DNA of 64,000 nucleotides from Arctopsyche grandis (lineage: Eukaryota; Arthropoda; Insecta; Trichoptera; Hydropsychidae): contig NC_135356.1 in assembly GCF_051622035.1 (NCBI RefSeq), forward strand, positions 25,140,839-25,204,838. Reading direction: 5' to 3'. Below the pieces are notes generated by a model, which worked only from the letters and a program-made list of their open reading frames with translations, was not told the DNA's origin and did no database searches. Positions 53,098 to 64,000 of the stretch are shown one piece after another (the first letter of the stretch is position 1; every line of letters starts with the position of its first letter). A program made the translations under genes and the position numbers.

Positions 53098-53104
53098 TTT
53101 TATA
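53098..53104 (-). promoter_or_regulatory. TATA box TATAAAA
   Basis: Minus-strand CCTATAAAAGGCGATCGG is a full TATA consensus followed by a GC-richer leader. It would place transcription start near 53073. No clear initiator motif was seen there. Confidence 0.4.
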
Positions 53105-53879
53105 GGAATCCGCGAATGACCAGTAACTTCCGTCAAACAAGTCGAAATAACTCCTCGTCAAATTTATACAAATGTAGTATACCCATCATAAGCAACAATC
53201 GATTAATAAAATCGCCAAAATATTTTAGGCAGTGTATGCAACCTTCAATTATAAACTACGCGGCGCCGTAATATATCAAAGTACATATATACGACACAAA
53301 AGAATTGCATGTACAGTTGTACAGTACGTAAGGTTTTTACAACCATCGGTCACTAATACCGTATCAATGTGCACGTATGTATTTGTTTCGTATGATTGTC
53401 GGACGATTCGTAAAGCCGATATTCATTATTATCGCTTTAATTTTTTTGACAAAACAAATTAATGTTATTGATTTCACAGCAAGCGATCTGAAAAAGATTC
53501 GTCTTTCCTGCCTTTAGATGGAGTGGTCTGAATGACACTAGTCCACGTTTAAGCCGCACTCGAATGGAGGTGAACAAAATTGAGAAGTCGTCAATGACTT
53601 TTAACGGCAAATTTTCCGTCCCCAGATAATCCCCATTGTTTCTGTCGCCGAGTAAATATACATAGAGGTTGAAGCCATACAATAATTACGATCAAAGCCG
53701 CGTTTAAGCCCGGATGGGTTGGGGAGGGGGGGGAGTTCCTTACAAGTTGTTTAAAATTGAGTCTGGAGATTGCTCTAGGTATAATGAGAAACGTTCGAAA
53801 CACTCTTGTAATTTATCGTATATTGAATGCAACGTGCATCCATGTATATATTACCTATAAGTGCATATTTAATCTACGA
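53105..53879. other. No gene recognised
   Basis: 53480-53760 is less AT-rich and holds two overlapping minus frames (81 and 70 codons) with no family resemblance and no splice context. Left unannotated as protein. Confidence 0.5.
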
Positions 53880-54008
53880 CTTTTACGCTAGTGTCAGGTA
53901 CAGACTTTTCCTTTTCGCCATTTCAATTATAATGTTTCCTATGTGGCGGTGGCAGCTTTAAAACCTCATCTTTAAACGAAGCGGTCGCGTCGCATTCGAA
54001 AGAAACAG
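53880..54008 (+). other. Candidate plus-strand leader exon end
   Basis: GC-richer plus-strand segment (TGTGGCGGTGGCAGCTTTAA, GAAGCGGTCGCGTCGCATTC) ending at AAGAAACA|GTAAGTATG, a good donor. It could be the first exon of a divergent gene lying to the right. The start is not defined. Confidence 0.15.
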
Positions 54009-54676
54009 TAAGTATGTAGATCAAATTTTTGTAATTTACTTAAAAAAAACTTAACGAGACGTACCTACATACTTCTTAATTTGAGAGTCTAAAGGGAAAA
54101 ATTCAGAAATAATAATTTATAATATGTATAGGTATATGTAAGTAACCAGAGAGTTTTTTCGTATTAATTCTTGCAAGATAATTATTAATCATTATAAAAA
54201 AAATCCTGCATTATAAAAATAGTACGGTGTAATATTAATATTAAAATTTTTTAAAGTATATTACACGCAAAACGGATTTCTTTTTATTATATTTTTACGT
54301 ATATTGCAACTTCCAATTATTAAGGTTGTGATGTTTTTGACGTGTATAAATAAATACCATCTTAAAAGGATATCGGAAAAAAAACCCTAGCCTTTTCCCT
54401 GCGCAAGTTTCTTTTATAATTGCTAAGGATATTAAATAAGAAGAATATTTTGTTTCTGACACTGATGTTTTAAACATATGCGTACTAATATTCTACATAC
54501 ATAGATAAAAATCCTACATTGCATTTTCTTTTTTATTTCCACGTAAGGGTTCCATCAAATTTCAACTACAATACACCTTCAAGAATTCAAAATATAACAC
54601 AAAACGCACGCCATATTAATCTGAAATAGTTGATTGAAAATGAAATTAGCAATAGAGAAAAACTTGTACATATGTA
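54009..54676. other. AT-rich sequence, no gene
   Basis: Nothing recognised. Confidence 0.6.
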
Positions 54677-54862
54677 TATGAGCCGTTATAATTAAAAGTG
54701 GCAAAAGTCCACTTTTCTTCACTTCATATCGCAATACATTAAATATAATGTTTTGCGTTTGACAATATTTAAAAATAGTAGCTGGCCTGTAATACGGTTA
54801 TTCTGCTTTTCCGACATTCTGGACATATCGAATTAAAATAAGTGATAAAAAATTGTGAATTA
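54677..54862 (+). repeat. Interspersed repeat R4, copy 2
   Basis: Same order as 33739-33932: TATGAGCC, AAAAGTCCACTTTTCTT, GGCCTGTAAT, TTCTGCTTTTCCGACATTCT, ATATCGAATTAAA. Confidence 0.65.
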
Positions 54863-55077
54863 AGTCAAGATAGTTAGATAGATAAAAACATATTTATTAC
54901 TTAACCTCGGGTTGAAACCTAAAGATTTAAAATTTGAGTTCGATACATCGAATGGTTTCGAAGAAAAACGAGAAAAACCTCGAAACTCAAGAGAAAAAGT
55001 ACTCCCGGTTGTTTCAGCACAAAGTTTCTGCTTCAGTTTCATCTCAACCCATTGAGTGGCTTAGGCTAAAAACAAAA

Positions 55078-55472
55078 AGCAATTCCATGCAAAATCTCAT
55101 TTATTCAACACAACACATGTTTGTGGAAACCATGAATATATTATAGGTAGATCGAGTACATAACAATTAGCACGAGGGAATATACATACAAATGTAGAAC
55201 AAGTTTCCACCACAGTACACAGAAGTTTGTTTAAGAAAAATTGATAATATAAATCCATTCGCTTGTTTCAAAGAAAACCAATTTTAAACCCTTCAGAGAA
55301 TATTTTATGTCATTCAAATCGTTCTATATACATTTAAATATATTATTCACCAATCCTTTTGCCGTTAATAATTTATATAAGAGTTTCGAGTAATCACTCT
55401 TAAATTATTAATTAAATTTAATTAGAAATAAGAGAATCCTTTCAGCACATAAAAACTGGCACTAATATACAT
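55078..55472 (+). repeat. 391-bp duplicated block, copy 2
   Basis: Near-identical to 38198-38588 with a handful of substitutions and a 4-bp insertion (CATACAAATG versus CATATG, near 55188). Flanking sequences differ on both sides. Confidence 0.9.
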
Positions 55473-56699
55473 GAGATCCATGAAATAATTAGATATTAAT
55501 TTATTAGATATTAATAGATATTATTTTTTATAAAAATTGATCACAAATCTACATATTAGATAAAGTGAAAAAGTATGAAAAGCTTCTATTGATTACATCA
55601 AAGCGCTCTTCGTTTTCTACATAATATATACATGCATATAATACATACATACATATGTAGGTGCGCATGTATACATGTGTGAATTTTGACCACATTTTCG
55701 AATCGTTAGCATTATAAATTTTGAAATCAAATAGTATATTATTATTATATAAATTGTATATCACGGTTGTGTAACCTGGTCTCCATGGAGTTGCGACTAC
55801 ATCATAATTTATCACATGCGACATATTAGGAATTCATTGAATTACTAGACCAAAAGCACACAACGTGTTGATGTAAACATTAACAATCTTCGTATATACT
55901 ATACATACGTCTTTATACTATACATACATTGTTACAACATTCTCCGTATCTTCATCATATAAAATCTACGGAAATAAATACAAAGGAAAATATTGAAATT
56001 GAATTAATCTTTCAGATTTTCGATATACAAAACTGACGAATAAATCAAATTGAAAATAATTCTCTTTCTTTTAAGACTAAAATATTCTATCATTACAAAA
56101 TTTTAATCGCAAATCGGCAATGCGTTTTCACTCTTTAAATGATATAAATTGCCACTTGTATTTTTTTAATGTACTTAATCATTTATTAAATGATACATGC
56201 ATGCAAAATGTTTATGTACATTCATATAATATTAGGGTACATCGAAAATAATAGTATAAAAATTATTTACACTGCGAAAATTGTAAATTTTAGTGACTTT
56301 CAAAGGATTTTTAAAAATTTAAGCTCAGTTTTAGTAGTTTATTTTTTTTAATTAACCTCGTCGTATAAACCGAACAATTTTAGATTAAAAAAAAAATCAT
56401 ATGGGATTTTTCTTCATATTGCTACATACGAAAAAAAATTTGTCGTGCCTTTGTCTGAAACGCATGTCCACATATTCATTTGAATTTTCAATTGGAATAG
56501 TCAGTTTTGGAGGAAAAATTGAAAAACCTCGAAACCCAATTGCAATGGTTAAAATCGGATTGAAAATATTGTTTTGCACTACCGTGAAAACATATCATGA
56601 AAAATAAACGGCTAAAGTTTTCCGTAAATGCATAAATGCATTTTCATAATTTATACAAATCCTTACTTTATTCAACGACTTAAGTACTACATATGTATA
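55473..56699. other. AT-rich sequence, no gene
   Basis: Nothing recognised. 56460-56560 shares a short block (GAAAAACCTCGAAAC) with 54970. Confidence 0.55.
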
Positions 56700-57070
56700 A
56701 TATATGTACATAGCTATACGGCGAACCATCCTTTATTTACGTTAATTTCAAAGACGACGCATTTTCACATCGCTTTTACCGCTAATATGCACTTTCTGGA
56801 ATAGACATAGTTCTGCGTCAAAGCCCTTTAACATGCATTGATATGAAAATGGCACAACAAAACCGTGGAATTACGCATTTCAATCGAGATATTTCGACTT
56901 GCTGCTTCTTAGTACCACGGTACGCTGATCAAAGCTTTTGAATTTTGCCATTGGCTTCGACTGAAAACTGACAACTAACTTGATCCAATTATCTGCAAGA
57001 GGAACGTGTGCATAATCAGTCGAAGTTTCAACCGCATACGCGAAATGAACTCACCTCAGGTGCATGCTTT
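56700..57070. promoter_or_regulatory. Balanced-composition segment, candidate regulatory element
   Basis: Less AT-rich than its flanks. It has a TCF-like GATCAAAG near 56927 and a minus-strand donor-like CACCTGAG|GTGAGTTC near 57050. No coding signal. Confidence 0.2.
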
Positions 57071-57171
57071 GAGATATCCCACGTTTGTATGTATGTATGT
57101 ACGTGCATGTAATATAATACCTCAACATATGTATGTATCATTCATATGTATTTAATATGTGTATGTACGTT

Positions 57172-57500
57172 AATAGTGGTTAGCATGCAATGATTTCAAT
57201 CCCTGCTGCTGCCCGACCTTGGATATGTGCTTGCAGTTCAATTTCCTATCAGGGATTGCCAATTTATGTGATTTTGATTCATTGAAACGGTTTCAACAAA
57301 TTGAAAACCTTGACCTATATTTCTCACAAGTTTCAAGTTGTTCAGCATTTCGAATTTATAAATATGCAAATTTATCAAATTTGACAAATTTATCCGAATG
57401 TCTCTATGATGCTCTGTAAAAATTGCCCTATAAATTGTTTATAATTGGCCAGGAAAGCACATAAGGCTTTACTTGTTAGACCTTCCTGGAATATAGTATA
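57172..57500 (+). mobile_element. tRNA-derived SINE
   Basis: Head AGTGGTTAGCATGCAATGAT (A box) with a shortened TTTCAATCCCTG (B-box remnant), then a body shared with 29805-30055 (CTATCAGGGATTGCCAATTT, TTTCAACAAATTG), and a 3' module AATTGGCCAGGAAAGCAC ... GACCTTCCTGG shared with 15117-15205. The 66-codon frame over it is not a gene. Confidence 0.75.
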
Positions 57501-57699
57501 TATTATTTTCATAATTGTATGTGATGTACCTACATATAATATGATATTTCTAGAGCTTTTACCTCTTTCATTTTAAAACATAATCAAAATACAAAATTAA
57601 TAAAAAGAAGTATAATCTTTTGGCTTATGAAAGAAAAAAATTCACAATGAAGAACACTCGAAATATTTAAAAAGAAACACAGTAAAAACAATTGGGAGT

Positions 57700-58400
57700 A
57701 CTTCAGCAATTTAACAATTACCAGTTTCAGCCTCTCTTCTTTATCGTTTGCCCAATGCTGAGCGTCGTGGTCAATGATGTAATCTCTAATTTGATGGACA
57801 ATCCACCTCCATTCCTTCCGTTTTTATTTTATTTTTTTATCTATCTATCTATTCTACGAAGTAGTTCATCCTCATTGCTGGGCAATAACATCGTGTCATC
57901 TTCGAATCTTATGTAAGAAATCTTTCTGCCGCGTTATTCCACCTTCCCATCCGTCGAGTACTCTTCTCATTATGTATTCCCCATAAAGTGCATACATACA
58001 TTCAAAATATCAAGAGATAGTATGCATCTCTATCGAAAACCTTGGACTTGAATTTATGCGAAAGAAACTCATATATTCTTACTGTTACCGTATTATGTAT
58101 ATATAAATTATTAATGAGTGTTATTACTTGTTATGGAACACCCATCTCTTCTCAGGCTTTTCATGGGCAGTTCCAATTGACAGCCCAAAGCTTTTATGTA
58201 ATCTTTGAAGCAAAGTATTACGGGAACCTTGAATTATCGACTTTTCTCGATTATTTTTCGTATATTCAAATTTTGTCCTCGTGTGCCTTTGCTTTATGTA
58301 AAGCCAACTTGCTCTTACGGCATTTGTCAATCAAGGTAGTATTTGAAATGTTGCCTTCAATATATAAAGCAATATTTTACTTGGATGAGAGATGAGTGAG
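57700..58400 (-). pseudogene. LINE reverse-transcriptase relic
   Basis: Read on the minus strand with frameshifts: RCILSLDILN near 58030 (cf. RGCILSP), YGEYIMRRVLDGWEGGITRQ near 57985-57930, and IRFEDDTMLLPSNEDELLRR near 57912-57855. The last carries the Asp-Asp pair of the RT active site (Phe-x-Asp-Asp form) with the usual hydrophobic follow-on. This is the palm region of an RTE/L1-like LINE. Stops and frameshifts are frequent, so it is inactive. Confidence 0.8.
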
Positions 58401-59228
58401 ACTGATCTGTAATTTTCACATTTCTTCGTATATCTCTTCTTATGAACGTTTTCAACCATAGACTCGAAAAACAAGACATTGATTGAAAATCAAAAAAAAA
58501 AAACGAAAAGCTCATAACTAATATGAAAGATTTATTCCGTGTGGATAAATATTTCACAAACAAACTCCTCAAGTCATTACCCATATTTTTAAATATGCGC
58601 AACCAAGTATAATTATCCCAAAACAAAACATTTATGACTTAGGCCACTAACATACTACATAATATAAATGGCTCGTATGCACCTATGTACATATATATAC
58701 ATATAGGTATTATATGTAGACGCGTGTATACACATCGGATCTTGACGTTAAATTTGTAACATAGATTTGTGCCTGTAAATGAAAGATTGGGTAATTACTA
58801 TTTCGAAAACTGCATGCACATGTACATATGTAACATATGCCTTAGTTTCACGTTCAAAGATGTATAAATCAAAGCATTTCAATTTTGCACGGAATACATG
58901 TGTATAATCTCGACTATCTCGAATACTACGTCATTACATTTATTACGTCGTGTCTGAAATTTGAATTGAATACTGTTTGCATGTTCTTGTTGACGGCACT
59001 ATATGAGATAACTTTGTCCACGCTTTAATGATCCCTAATATTTGCTTTCAATGGATTGATGCAGAGCGGATGCATGGGGTGGGAGAAAGGGAGTGTTCGC
59101 ATCCTTGGTTCATTAAAATTGATGCAACGTTTCCGCGTTGCAACTGCGATGGGAGGGAAAAGGGGTGAGAGTAAGGGGACGCGAGTCGATAGGACGCCAT
59201 CCCCATCCCCCCACATCAGTTTCATCTA
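58401..59228. other. No gene recognised
   Basis: AT-rich left part. 59040-59215 is G-rich (GGGAGAAAGGGAGTG, GATGGGAGGGAAAAGGGGTG) without coding signal. Confidence 0.55.
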
Positions 59229-59325
59229 ATGTTTTCAACGGTGCGAATTTCCGCGACGCGTTCACCCGTATAAAAGCTCATTGTTCTGTAATGAAGTTCA
59301 AAAGTTCAAAAGGCTATTTAAAAAT
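59229..59325 (+). repeat. Short repeat R5, plus-strand copy
   Basis: ATGTTTTCAACGGTGCGAAT, TTCCGCGACGCGTTCACCCG, TATAAAAGCTC and GTAATGAAG recur inverted at 60540-60637. Both copies keep a similar open frame (FTRIKA...SVMK). Confidence 0.75.
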
Positions 59326-60539
59326 ATTTGCAGTCATTTAAATCAAATTGTGCTGCAAACAAAAGCCTTATCTGTTGGCAGACAAATTTCTCATCATTAA
59401 AAAACAGCTACTACAAATTACTAAAAACATGTCTACCGATTTGTCAGACCAATGAATGCTGTAACTTTGAATCCCGAACCTATACAACATATTTTTATTT
59501 CAAATAAAGTTGAATATTTTTAAGCTTGTTCCTTTCTCCGTTTTAAAAGTGTATAGCTACCCAGTATCTCACGGCGCCTTAACTTGAACCGTAGACTAGA
59601 AAAATTTCCTAAAAAAAAAGCTATATTTTCCACCTTAATAACGCTCAAACAAGGTCAGGTAATTCGGGTATATCAAATGAACATTAAGTAACGTCACCCG
59701 TCTACTATTATTAAAAAAGGATATACGTCTCCTCATAATTGACATATTGGTGACAGTGAGTTCTAGCCATATTATATGCCACACAATACGGGTATAAAAT
59801 AACACTAACGAGACTATAATTTGACGACTTCTAAAGAAAACGTTTCTTTCAAATAATTGGCATCATTATATGATGTATATTACACTTTTTGTATTTCTAT
59901 TTCATAAATATACAATTCAATTAGTTGAGTATTGTATCATTTAATATGTATTACTATATTGTATACGTTCATATGTACGTACATACATATGTTTATATGT
60001 ACATATGTACGTACCAATCAATTTTTTAGTTCATTTATTATTACACTAAATGGTCACAATTACAGTCAATTACATTTTGAATATCTAATATGAATTTCCA
60101 AACATGATATATATTATAAAGAAGTCATAGTAACCAAAATACAATACAATTTATAATGTAAAAATAAACTTTGACAATTTTCGCACATTTTTTTCGTACT
60201 ATTTTCACTTAAATTTTCTTTTCTATTGAATAATTTTCTTATGCGCGCTCCTTGTAATTGAAAAAGCTCGTCTTCAACTAGAAAATGCAACATGCAAATG
60301 TCAATAATTTATCAAGGCATATCATTTTTCACGACAATACGACTTTTTAATCTAAAGGAATGGCAGGTACATATGTAAAAGCACTAGTACGTAATAAAAG
60401 TACGCTTTTGTACCGGACTAAGAACAATATATGGATTTAAAGAAACCCCAGGGTTTATGACATATATATGTACATATATAATTGCAAAATTCATGATATG
60501 CATATATAAAACTCTTATACAGCATAATGTGACTAAAAA
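59326..60539. other. AT-rich sequence, no gene
   Basis: Nothing recognised. A TACATATGTACGTAC patch lies near 59970-60015. Confidence 0.6.
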
Positions 60540-60637
60540 TATTATCAAATAATCGATTGAACGTTTGACCTTCATTACGGAATAACGAGCTTTTATACGG
60601 GTGAACGCGGCGCGGAAATTCGCATCGTTGAAAACAT
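60540..60637 (-). repeat. Short repeat R5, minus-strand copy
   Basis: Inverted counterpart of 59229-59325, with CGCGCCGCGTTCACCCGTAT and TATAAAAGCTCGTTATTC on the minus strand. Immediately followed at 60678 by an ACCCGGCTTCGCTC-family repeat. Confidence 0.75.
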
Positions 60638-60677
60638 TACATTCACATGTGTCGTATGTCATTAATTTGTATTGCAT

Positions 60678-60835
60678 ACTAGGTTTTACCGGGCTTCGCT
60701 CAGTATTTGTAATATAAACAGCTTAAACATGGCGAATCTAATAGTAATTATTCATTCGTTTTTTTATTAAATTTATTTGAATCAAGACCATATCGAACAT
60801 TACATACTTACAAAGTCTCTTTTGAAATTATATAT
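60678..60835 (+). repeat. ACCCGGCTTCGCTC-family interspersed repeat
   Basis: ACTAGGTTTTACCGGGCTTC (core altered to ACCGGGCTTCGCTC), TATTTGTAATATAAACAGC, ATGGCGAATCTAATAGTAA, ending near TCTCTTTTGAAATTATATAT. Confidence 0.75.
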
Positions 60836-61592
60836 CAGATATACGATTTTTTTTATTTCGCTAATATATACTTGTAGAATAAAAATTATTATGCTAGATT
60901 CAATACTATCTACAAAATGTACGAGTATATGGTATTTTTCTATTTAAGAAAAATAACAAGCACAATTGCAATTATGTAGTAGAATTTAATTAAACCCTTT
61001 GCTGATACGATGCTTTACAAAATCCTAGCGAAAAATGCTAACATTTATAATTTTTTTTTTTGAAGAAAATACACTTCGACTATAACATCTCAGTTAGTTA
61101 TAAATGTAGTTGAATATAAAATTTGGCATACTAATTAAATAAAATGTATCTACATATGTACATTTATAACGAGGCGATATCATTTTATAAAACTTTTGCA
61201 ATGGCACGACTCAAAGCCTTCGCTATGATACTATTCAAAAGCTTTATGATTCTATTCAAAAGCTTTTCCATGAAACATAAATATATTATACATTAGAATG
61301 AACCTATTCATACGTATAATAATATCGTAATTTGACCCAAGTATCTTTCGAGACGAAAACATGTTTGTTTCTTTGTGTAATATACGTACATAAAACCCAC
61401 ATTTTCAAATCACATTTTCAATACACCCCATATTACGTCATATTATAATACATGCACACACTTATGTACATATTTCTCCATTGTAAGCGTGAATAATACG
61501 GGCACTCGTGTTAACATTTTCATTTTTATCATTGACAGGTGGGAAAAGATAGCCAAAGCTCTCAGCCTTAATCTCCAAAGCTCTCAGCCTTA
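60836..61592. other. AT-rich sequence, no gene
   Basis: Nothing recognised. Confidence 0.6.
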
Positions 61593-62925
61593 GGGACACA
61601 CAGACGTATTTAAAAATACTCTTTCCATTAACGTAATACTAGATTTTCGTCGATTTTAATACTAGATTTTCGTCGTTTCTATTAGATTTTCGTAGATTTT
61701 CGTCGACACTACCTGGCCATACTAAAATTCGATTATTTTGCGTTGCCAGGTAATTTTTAATCGATTTTGGCGTTTGATATGAAGCACCCTCATGCATAAA
61801 GATGTAATTATGTGCATCTATGCCCTCAGGCACAACATACAAAATTGCAATACAAAAAATACACAGACGTATTTAAAATACTCTTTCCACTAACGTGATA
61901 CTAGATTTTCGTCGATTTTATTCAATTTTTTTATATACACATGATATATTTATCAATAATACTTACAAAGAAAAACTATAATTAACTTAAAATATTTAGT
62001 GGTCTCTCCCCTTTTTTTAAACAGCACTAATCTTCCGCGGCATACTCTTTATGCATGACTCTATTATTGTTTTTTTTATTTGTGAATTATTTTTCCACGT
62101 GTCTATTATTTTTTCTTTAAAATTATTCAACGTAGTATTAGGGCTATTATAAATAATATTTTTTAATAACCCCCAACCATTTTTTAATTGGATTTAAATC
62201 TTCCTGGACATACTAAAATTCAATTATTTTGCGTTGCCAGGTAATTTTTAATCGATTTTGGCGTTTGATATGAAGCACCGTCATGCATAAAGATGTAATT
62301 ATGTGCATCTATGCCCTCAGGCACAACATACAAAATTGCGATACGAAAAACACACGGACATATTTAAAAATACCCTTTCCACTAACGTGATACTAGATTT
62401 TCGTCGATTTTATTCATTTTTTTATATACACATGATGTATTTATCAATAATACTTACAAAGAAAAACTATAATTAACTTAAAATATTTAGTGGTCTCTCC
62501 CCTTTTTTTTAAACAGCACTAGTCTTCCGCGGCATACTCTTTATGCATGACTCTATTGTTGTTTTTTTTATTTGTGAATTATTTTTCCAGGTGTCTAGTA
62601 TTTTTTCTTTAAAATTATTCAACGTAGTATTAGGACTGTTATAAATAATATTTTTTAATACCCCCCAACAATTTTAAATTGGATTTAAATCTTCCTGGCC
62701 ATACTAAAATTCGATTATTTTGCGTGGCCAGGTAATTTTGAATCGATTTTGCCGTGTGACACGAAGCGCCCTCATGCATAAAGATGTAATTACATATGTC
62801 CATCCATGCCCTCAGGCACAAAATACAAAATTGCATTTGCCCCAACGTAACACCACAAATTAAACGGGTCCAGCTTCTTTCCGCTAATAACCGACCACAC
62901 CATCACATATGCACAGTGTATATGT
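61593..62925 (-). pseudogene. Tc1/mariner-like transposase relic with tandemly duplicated segment
   Basis: On the minus strand the C-terminal half of a Tc1-like DDE transposase is readable: MVWSVISGKKLDPFNLW near 62905-62855, FMHEGASCHTAKSIQNYL near 62785, VWPG, DLNPI...CWGVLKNIIYN near 62690-62640, and SCIKSMPRK near 62545 before a stop. A segment of about 490 bp including the GASCH motif is tandemly repeated, so the motif occurs three times (near 61790, 62285 and 62785). The catalytic Asp of the x-Asp-Gly-Ala motif is Glu in the first and third copies but Asp in the middle one. Terminal sequence ACTAGATTTTCGTCGATTTT is also repeated at 61638, 61659, 61902 and 62391. Frameshifts make it non-functional. 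Confidence 0.8.
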
Positions 62926-63850
62926 GATGAAATTGATCAAATTATTCTGCGTTCGGCGTGGTGTGTAACGTGCATTTCCAGCAGCTGTATCAAAATGGGT
63001 TTTTAAAATACTGTCTCCTCCCTCAATTCGATGCGCATAAAGTTGTTCAACATTTCCTTTGGTGCTATCTTTCCCACGAATTGCCAAATCATTTGTTCCA
63101 GAAAATAAGATTGTTGAAATAATAGGATACAGTTTCTTTCTGTTTTCTTCAATAGTTCGTTTTACAGAATTATCTATCTGACAAATAATATCCTTATTTG
63201 GATCTCTAGTGTTTGACGCGAAGTGTTCAGCATCTTGTTGAGACCCACGATGCCATGCTGAGCTGGTATGGTTTCTGGCACATTCATTAAAATCTTTGTA
63301 CTTAGTACAAGGAGTAGTAATGAAGTAACCTTGAATTCCTCTTTGAACTGGTTGCGGAAATAAATCACAGAAAATGCAAAAAGCACCTTTTAACCTAGGT
63401 GAATATCTAACCATGGAGTATACTGGGTTAGCCAATACTCCCCGAAACAACGTTTTCCACTTCCTGACATGTCGCCTTCAAAATCATATGACGGGTGAGG
63501 CTTGTATGGACCAGTTAGCAAACAATACTTAAGCTTAAGATCGATAGGAATCTTCGTAGTAGATTTTACATAGATTCCAATATTATAGGTTAACCTAGTA
63601 TCTCCACTTTCAAGCTTGTCAGGGTCTGGTTCTGGTGATAGCGTTGCTGCTGCAGATGAACAAGCAACAGCATCCGTTTTCCGTTTTTTACAGACAGTAA
63701 TTAACCTTCTGTCTCTCCACACTTTCTTTATGCTAACACGAAGTGATTTAAAATAAAAGTAACATTATTTGACTATTTTCAATCAGTCCAGGGGGGGGCA
63801 AGTGCCTCCCCTTGCCCCCCCCCCCCCTGCGGGCGCCCATGTATGCACTG
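62926..63850 (-). pseudogene. hAT transposon relic (ZMYM1/TTF-finger type) with 5' end
   Basis: Minus strand. A terminus-like CAGTGCATACATGGGCGCCC at 63831-63850, followed by G/C-rich subterminal sequence, fits a hAT 5' end. Inside are two frames joined by a frameshift near 63430: PIDLKLKYCLLTGPYKPHP and GKRCFGEYWL (63390-63600), then SPRLKGAFCIFCDLFPQPVQ, ECARNHTSSAWHRGSQQDAE and DLAIRGKDSTKGN (62940-63420). The Cys pair and His spacing match a TTF-type zinc finger of ZMYM1-like hAT proteins. The frame ends abruptly near 62926 where Tc1-like sequence begins, so the catalytic part is missing. Confidence 0.8.
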
Positions 63851-64000
63851 TGTTTTATTGTATGAAGGTCGTCTCATTATGAATTGGACAACATATCTCG
63901 TTATACTGAGGACCGTTTAGTAGAATGAATGAAAAATTAGTACGTACGAGATTATGTAATATTTTTGAGTAGAATGCATATAATAACCCTTTGTCTTCTC
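63851..64000. other. Window end, no gene
   Basis: AT-rich sequence outside the hAT terminus, nothing recognised. Confidence 0.6.

Noticed and set aside
53437..53803. Minus frames of 81 and 70 codons in a less AT-rich stretch
   Set aside because: No motif, splice context or repeat support. Could be chance, so not called as genes.
57219..57419. 66-codon plus frame near 57.3 kb
   Set aside because: Lies within the SINE body and has no protein similarity.

Overview
The window is AT-rich insect-type (arthropod) nuclear DNA. Evidence: one large eukaryotic P-type ATPase gene, GT-AG splice signals, long (AT)n microsatellites, dispersed TACATATGTA motifs, and relics of hAT, Tc1/mariner, RTE-like and other LINE, SINE and foldback elements. 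The order of insect cannot be fixed from the sequence alone.

The only clear host gene is a plasma-membrane Ca2+-ATPase (PMCA) on the minus strand at the left end. Its whole 1154-residue coding sequence is one uninterrupted exon (1929-5393), although PMCA genes in animals are normally split into many coding exons. The leader, by contrast, looks spliced: an acceptor lies 20 nt before the ATG, an 84-nt ATG-free exon lies at 35281-35364, and a GC-rich ATG-free first exon with a good donor lies at 48737-48941. If these belong together, the gene spans about 47 kb, nearly all of it two huge 5'-UTR introns. A second possible start lies further out near 53.07 kb: a TATAAAA box followed by a 574-nt leader with no ATG, built mostly of a 33-bp tandem repeat and ending in CAG|GTAAGA.

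Layout. 1-1.9 kb: AT microsatellites and the PMCA 3' flank. 1.9-5.4 kb: PMCA coding exon. 5.4-48.7 kb: intronic desert holding mobile-element debris. This includes a 759-bp foldback element (13.5 kb), a hAT/Buster-like element with perfect terminal repeats and an 8-bp target duplication (25.0-26.5 kb), tRNA-derived SINEs (15.1, 29.9 and 57.2 kb), head-to-head LINE 3' ends around an 84-bp palindrome (41.1-42.4 kb), an RTE-like LINE 3' end (46.2-46.8 kb), and six copies of a short repeat with the core ACCCGGCTTCGCTC. 48.3-48.95 kb: GC-rich island and proposed promoter. 49.2-50.8 kb: a very GC-rich tandem array. 51.4-52.1 kb: a 668-bp palindromic element with CACTG ends. 52.5-53.1 kb: the minisatellite leader and TATA box. 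53-64 kb: probably intergenic, with a LINE reverse transcriptase relic (57.7-58.4 kb) and, at the right edge, a Tc1-like transposase relic with a tandemly repeated segment joined to a hAT/ZMYM-type transposase relic.

Apart from PMCA no intact host protein is supported. Nearly all other open reading frames are short chance frames, microsatellite translations or decayed transposase/reverse-transcriptase pieces. Exon boundaries outside the coding exon, promoters and repeat families are inferred by eye and have no transcript support.
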